Positions 24,665 through 28,598 of a stretch of DNA of 28,598 nt are shown here, piece by piece; the first letter of the stretch is position 1, and each line of letters starts with the position of its first letter. Origin of the DNA: JASFYU01 sp045046905 (GTDB lineage Bacteria; Bacteroidota; Bacteroidia; Flavobacteriales; Flavobacteriaceae); NCBI GenBank assembly GCA_045046905.1, contig JASFYU010000101.1, positions 1 to 28,598 of the forward strand, in the 5' to 3' direction. The notes under the pieces were generated by a model, which saw only the letters and a list, made by a program, of their open reading frames with translations, was not told the DNA's origin and searched no databases. The translations under genes were made by a program, and so were the position numbers.

Positions 24665-24691
24665 GGGGCCAATTATTTTGGTCCCTTTTTT
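24665..24691 (+). terminator. Rho-independent terminator after the ferredoxin gene
   Basis: GGGGCCAA (24665–24672) pairs with TTGGTCCC (24678–24685; one G·T pair) around a 5-nt loop and is followed by six T residues. This is the clearest terminator in the window and implies that the downstream PFOR gene has its own promoter. The rest of the 332-nt gap (24529–24860) is A+T-rich with no gene. Confidence 0.8.
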
Positions 24692-24781
24692 GGTGATTCA
24701 TATGGCATTACCTGATAAATGTCATAGTCTATCTTACTATATGTCAATACATTTACAACAATTTAATGAAACCCAGTACCG

Positions 24782-24801
24782 ATGTAATCGGCTAATTACA
24801 T
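24782..24801. promoter_or_regulatory. ATGTAAT–N6–ATTACAT operator-like palindrome
   Basis: A perfect 7-bp inverted repeat separated by CGGCTA, 60–79 nt upstream of the chosen PFOR start. Spacing of about 13 bp between half-site centres suits a dimeric helix-turn-helix regulator. No TAnnTTTG box is visible nearby, so the promoter itself is not located. Confidence 0.4.
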
Positions 24802-24860
24802 ACAAATTAGGGTTCTCTTTTCTCTAGATGTTTCGGTATTGTAAATATGCGAAATGTATT

Positions 24861-27800
24861 ATGGAAAAAAAATCTAAAAATCTAATTTGCGACGCTAATG
24901 AAGCTGTTGCCAGAGTTGCGCATAAAACCAATGAGGTTTGCGCTATTTATCCTATTACCCCGGCCTCACCCATGGGCGAACATGTAGATGTGTTCAGTTC
25001 AAAGGGCGAGATGAATATATGGGGTAATATTCCCAGAATTGTTGAAATGCAGAGTGAGGGGGGAGCTGCAGGAGCTGTCCACGGAGCATTACAGGCCGGT
25101 GCTCTGACCACTACATTTACCGCTTCGCAGGGCTTGTTGTTAATGATACCAAATATGTATAAGATTGCTGGAGAATTACTCCCTACTGTAATACATGTGG
25201 CGGCTAGGACCATTGCTACCCATGCGCTTTCGATATTTGGTGATCATTCAGATGTTATGGCAGCAAGACAAACAGGATTTTCAATGTTGTTCGGGGGTTC
25301 GGTTCAGGAAGCGATGGATTTTGCCTTGATTTCTCAAACTGCAACACTTAAATCCAGGATTCCCTTTATGAATATTTTCGACGGATTTAGAACTTCTCAC
25401 GAAATAGCAAAGATTGATGCTATTTCTGATGAAGTAATCACTGCTATGATGCCTGAGGATGAAATTATGGCTCATAAAAACCGCTCTTTAGATCCTGATC
25501 ATCCAGTTATTAGGGGTACATCACAAAACCCTGATGTTTTTTTTCAAGCTCGGGAAGCCGCGAATACATATTATCAAAAAGTACCAGCGATAGTTCAAGA
25601 CGCCATGGACGAATTTTACGAACATACAGGTCGTAGATATAGTTTGTTCCATTATTTAGGTCATCCAGAAGCGGAACGTGTAATCATTATCATGGGCTCT
25701 GGGCAAGGAGCTACCCGCGAAGCTATAGATGCTATGGTGAAAAACGGTGAAAAAGTAGGGGCTATTTTTATTCGTTTGTTCAGACCCTTCTCTATTGAAC
25801 ATTTTATAAATGAATTGCCTGAAACCGTTAAGAAAATAGCAGTTTTGGATCGTACCAAAGAACCAGGAAGTGTCGGTGATCCTTTGTATTTGGACGTGGT
25901 TGCGGCATTGAATGAGAGTGGTCGAGAAATGCCAGTTGTTGTAGGGGGCCGTTATGGGCTATCTTCCAAAGAATTTACCCCTAGAATGGTCAGTGGCATA
26001 TATAAAGAGTTATCAAAGGACAAGCCCAAGAACCATTTTACAGTGGGTATTAATGATGATGTGACCCATACCAGTTTAGCGATAGATAATAACTTTAATC
26101 TAGAGCCTTCTACCTTTAATTGCATGTTCTACGGTCTGGGTTCTGATGGTACCGTTGGAGCAAACAAAAATTCAATCAAAATTATTGGGGATACCACCGA
26201 TAATTATGTGCAAGGCTATTTTGTATACGACTCCAAAAAGGCGGGCGCCCAGACTATTTCCCATTTACGATTTGGCCCAGAACCTATTTATTCATCCTAT
26301 TTAATAGAAAAAGCCGATTTTATTGCCAGCCATCAATTCAATTTTATTGAAAAATATAATATGGTTGCCGATTTAAAGCATGGAGGTACTTTTCTATTGA
26401 ATTCGCCTTATCCGAAAGAGGAAATTTGGAATAGGTTACCTAGTAGACTACAGCAGGAACTAATAGAAAAGGAAGCAAATTTCTATATTATCGATGCTAG
26501 TAAGGTTGCCCAGGAATCAAATCTTGGAAAACGAACAAATACGGTATTGCAGACCTGTTTCTTTGCCATTTCAGGAATATTGCCAAAAGAAGAGGCTATA
26601 CAAAAAATCAAGAATGCCATTGTAAAAACATATTCATACAAAGGTGATAAGGTTGTTCAGATGAATTTTACTGCAGTCGATAATTCATTGGCCAACCTGC
26701 AAAAGGTCGAATATCCGAAAGTTATTACCAGCAATATAAAATTACGCTCCGCAATGACGAATGCTCCCGAAGGTTTTGTCAAAGAAGTATTGGAAAAAAT
26801 ATTGGCAGGATTCGGTGACGAACTTCCGGTAAGTGCCTTTCCTGTTGACGGTACTTTTCCAACAGGAACTACCCAATATGAAAAGAGTGGCATAGCCGAT
26901 TTTATTCCAATATGGGATGATGAGATACTTTGTACCCAATGTAATAAGTGTGTTGCCATATGCCCCCATGCAGCCATTCGAGCCAAAGTAGTTCTTAATA
27001 CAGAATTGGAAGGCGCACCCGCATCCTTAAAACGGATTCCGGCAAAAGGAAGACCTTTTACTAGTGACACAGAATCCTATGTACTACAGGTTTCGCCTGA
27101 AGATTGCACAGGTTGCGATCTTTGTGTTGCGGTATGCCCCGCTGAAAGTAAGGAGATAGAGAACTTCAAATCTATCAATATGAGGAAAAAGATTGATTTT
27201 GATGTCGAGGAAAATGTGAATTGGGACTATTTCATCGATCTTCCCGATTATGATCGTACCGCATTACAGATAACCAACGTAAAAGGATCTCAATTTTTAG
27301 AGCCGCTATTTGAATTTTCAGGTGCTTGTTTGGGTTGTGGAGAAACACCCTATATCAAAATGCTTACCCAATTATATGGCGATAGTATTTTAATCGCCAA
27401 TGCGACGGGATGTTCTTCTATTTACGGCGGCAACTTACCCACGACTCCTTATAAAACCAACAAAGAAGGAAGAGGTCCAGCCTGGGCAAACTCGCTGTTT
27501 GAAGATAACGCTGAGTTCGGTTTTGGTATGAAATTGGCATTGACCAAGAAGCAGGAGATTGCGGTGGATTTGTTAAAGACATTACAACCTTTGATTGGCG
27601 ATGAACTAGTAGAATCGATTTTGAGCAATACCGAAGAGACCGAGAAACAGAAAAGCGAGAAATTTGCCCATTTGGATGAACTCAAAATTATCTTGGCCAC
27701 CATTAAAAATACCGATGCGGAAAAATTAAATCAACTGACCCAATATCTGCGTAAAAAGGCGGTTTGGATACTTGGGGGTGACGGCTGGGCCTATGACATA

Positions 27801-28391
27801 GGGTACGGAGGCGTAGACCATGTTCTGGCATCTGGTGAAGATATTAATATACTGGTTTTGGATACCGAAGTATATTCCAACACAGGTGGTCAAACTTCAA
27901 AAGCCACGCCCTTGGGCGCCAGTGCCAAATTCTCTGTGTCTGGCAAAAGAACCAGTAAAAAGAGTTTGGCATTACAAGCGGTATCTTATGGGAATGTTTA
28001 TGTGGCCCAGGTCGCTATGGGTGCAAAAGATTTACAAACATTAAAAGCAATAGAAGAGGCCGCCGCCTATCCCGGACCTTCGTTGATTGTTGCCTATTCA
28101 CATTGTGGCGAACACGGTTACGACCTTAGGCATGGTGTATCGCAACAGGAAAAGGCTGTGGAAACTGGCTACTGGCCCTTATTTAGATTTAACCCTTCGA
28201 AACCAAAAGGAAAAAAATTCAGATTAGATTCGAAGGCTCCTAGCAAACCGCTGGAAGATTTCATGTACAACGAAACCCGTTTTACCAGGGTTGTCAAGGA
28301 AAATGCTAAACTTGGATCTGCCTTGCTAAAACAAGCTCAGGAAGAAGTTGAGACCAATTGGGAGCGATTGGAGCTTTTTAGAAATATATAG
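24861..28391 (+). CDS. nifJ: Pyruvate:ferredoxin (flavodoxin) oxidoreductase, 1176 aa
   Basis: Single-chain PFOR that converts pyruvate and CoA to acetyl-CoA and CO2 while reducing ferredoxin. Domains in order: pyrimidine-binding domain with YPITPASPMGE near residues 33–43; CoA-binding and gamma domains (GTVGANKNSIKIIG; YDSKKAGAQTISHLRFGP); a two-cluster ferredoxin domain with CTQCNKCVAICP from Cys691 and CTGCDLCVAVCP from Cys749; then the TPP domain with CLGCGETPY, ATGCSSIYGGN, GDGWAYDIGYGG (GDG at 973–975) and LDTEVYSNTGGQTSKATP. All catalytic blocks and the ~1175-residue length are normal. The frame is open to an ATG at 24828, but I start at 24861 (MEKKSKNLICDANEAVA) because homologues begin there. 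Enzymes of this kind are oxygen sensitive, so expression is probably controlled. Confidence 0.95.
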   Translation: MEKKSKNLICDANEAVARVAHKTNEVCAIYPITPASPMGEHVDVFSSKGEMNIWGNIPRIVEMQSEGGAAGAVHGALQAGALTTTFTASQGLLLMIPNMYKIAGELLPTVIHVAARTIATHALSIFGDHSDVMAARQTGFSMLFGGSVQEAMDFALISQTATLKSRIPFMNIFDGFRTSHEIAKIDAISDEVITAMMPEDEIMAHKNRSLDPDHPVIRGTSQNPDVFFQAREAANTYYQKVPAIVQDAMDEFYEHTGRRYSLFHYLGHPEAERVIIIMGSGQGATREAIDAMVKNGEKVGAIFIRLFRPFSIEHFINELPETVKKIAVLDRTKEPGSVGDPLYLDVVAALNESGREMPVVVGGRYGLSSKEFTPRMVSGIYKELSKDKPKNHFTVGINDDVTHTSLAIDNNFNLEPSTFNCMFYGLGSDGTVGANKNSIKIIGDTTDNYVQGYFVYDSKKAGAQTISHLRFGPEPIYSSYLIEKADFIASHQFNFIEKYNMVADLKHGGTFLLNSPYPKEEIWNRLPSRLQQELIEKEANFYIIDASKVAQESNLGKRTNTVLQTCFFAISGILPKEEAIQKIKNAIVKTYSYKGDKVVQMNFTAVDNSLANLQKVEYPKVITSNIKLRSAMTNAPEGFVKEVLEKILAGFGDELPVSAFPVDGTFPTGTTQYEKSGIADFIPIWDDEILCTQCNKCVAICPHAAIRAKVVLNTELEGAPASLKRIPAKGRPFTSDTESYVLQVSPEDCTGCDLCVAVCPAESKEIENFKSINMRKKIDFDVEENVNWDYFIDLPDYDRTALQITNVKGSQFLEPLFEFSGACLGCGETPYIKMLTQLYGDSILIANATGCSSIYGGNLPTTPYKTNKEGRGPAWANSLFEDNAEFGFGMKLALTKKQEIAVDLLKTLQPLIGDELVESILSNTEETEKQKSEKFAHLDELKIILATIKNTDAEKLNQLTQYLRKKAVWILGGDGWAYDIGYGGVDHVLASGEDINILVLDTEVYSNTGGQTSKATPLGASAKFSVSGKRTSKKSLALQAVSYGNVYVAQVAMGAKDLQTLKAIEEAAAYPGPSLIVAYSHCGEHGYDLRHGVSQQEKAVETGYWPLFRFNPSKPKGKKFRLDSKAPSKPLEDFMYNETRFTRVVKENAKLGSALLKQAQEEVETNWERLELFRNI

Positions 28392-28396
28392 CACAA

Positions 28397-28419
28397 CAAG
28401 AAAGATATTCTTGCTTTTA
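28397..28419 (+). terminator. Weak rho-independent terminator after PFOR
   Basis: CAAGAA (28397–28402) pairs with TTCTTG (28408–28413) across a 5-nt loop, followed by CTTTTAT. The stem is short and A+T-rich, but its position 6 nt after the PFOR stop supports the call. Confidence 0.5.
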
Positions 28420-28448
28420 TAAAATGAATGACTTTGATTTGAAACCAC

Positions 28449-28479
28449 ATATCCTGGATTTATCGACCGTTCAGGATAT
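28449..28479. repeat. ATATCCTG / CAGGATAT inverted repeat
   Basis: Perfect 8-bp arms (28449–28456 and 28472–28479) around a 15-nt loop, in the intergenic region after PFOR. No function can be assigned. Confidence 0.45.
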
Positions 28480-28500
28480 ATGAGACAAAATGCATTATGT

Positions 28501-28528
28501 TTAAACCTGAGTTCGACCTAAGGTTTAA
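28501..28528. repeat. TTAAACCT…AGGTTTAA inverted repeat, GAGTTCGACCT core
   Basis: Perfect 8-bp arms (28501–28508 and 28521–28528) around a 12-nt loop. The centre ACCTGAGTTCGA matches, as reverse complement, the repeat at 3075–3096 over 13 bases and the one at 7281–7296 over 12, so it belongs to the same dispersed family. Confidence 0.55.
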
Positions 28529-28561
28529 TCTACAGAATACAAATAAAAGCTAAGATTTGAA

Positions 28562-28598
28562 ATGGAAAATTTGAAGGAATATCTGGATATTTCAAAAA
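28562..28598 (+). CDS. Possible start of a further gene (cut by window end)
   Basis: An ATG at 28562 opens a frame reading MENLKEYLDISK that runs off the window edge. Its position about 170 nt after PFOR on the same strand and the lack of any stop are compatible with a real gene, but twelve codons are too few to identify it. Confidence 0.3.
   Translation, partial: MENLKEYLDISK

Noticed and set aside
24828..24860. Upstream ATG for PFOR
   Set aside because: It would add eleven Cys/Tyr/Lys-rich residues not found in the family; the ATG at 24861 gives the usual N terminus.
1..28598. CRISPR array, tRNA/rRNA genes, transposase or phage genes
   Set aside because: No regularly spaced repeats, no cloverleaf or rRNA signature, and no integrase or transposase motif were found on either strand.

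Overview
The window comes from a low-G+C member of the Bacteroidota, most likely a marine-type Flavobacteriaceae. The reasons are the protein families (a flavobacterial Mrp–Nfu–ferredoxin cluster, outer-membrane-style lipoproteins with short signal peptides), the scarcity of Shine-Dalgarno sites, promoter-like TAnnTTTG boxes, and a structured intergenic element resembling the Flavobacteria-specific Flavo-1 RNA. The genus cannot be fixed from the sequence alone. No tRNA, rRNA, CRISPR array, intact insertion sequence or prophage gene was seen.

Left part (1–11 kb). A hypothetical acidic protein is followed by an iron-sulfur cluster: an Mrp/NBP35 P-loop ATPase, a small Nfu scaffold, a broken ferredoxin–NADP reductase gene (N-terminal remnant only, with a stop codon and a large deletion), and an intact adrenodoxin-type 2Fe-2S ferredoxin. 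Then come an MsbA-type ABC exporter (minus strand), a penicillin-acylase-family lipoprotein (plus), a small secreted protein (minus), a 520-nt gap holding GC-rich inverted repeats and the Flavo-1-like RNA, and an eight-haem lipoprotein cytochrome with HEAT and TPR repeats (minus).

Right part (10.9–28.4 kb) is the striking unit. One tightly packed minus-strand operon runs korA-korB-nuoABCDHIJKLMN plus a 107-residue protein of unknown function, 14 genes over about 13.1 kb with gaps of at most 19 nt. The complex I genes encode only the 11-subunit core: the NADH-oxidising module NuoE/F/G is absent from its usual place between nuoD and nuoH. Instead the operon begins with a two-subunit 2-oxoacid:ferredoxin oxidoreductase. 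Divergently transcribed from the same 166-nt intergenic region are a 2[4Fe-4S] ferredoxin and, after a rho-independent terminator, a full-length pyruvate:ferredoxin oxidoreductase.

Read together, the layout suggests a self-contained ferredoxin-driven respiratory module: pyruvate and another 2-oxoacid (probably 2-oxoglutarate) are oxidised by PFOR and KorAB, electrons pass to the 2[4Fe-4S] ferredoxin, and the NADH-module-free complex I would oxidise reduced ferredoxin, reduce quinone and pump ions. The subunit identities are read directly from conserved motifs; the ferredoxin-as-donor role is inference from gene content and is testable. The nearby loss of the ferredoxin–NADP reductase gene and the octahaem lipoprotein just downstream of the operon may bear on how this organism routes low-potential electrons.
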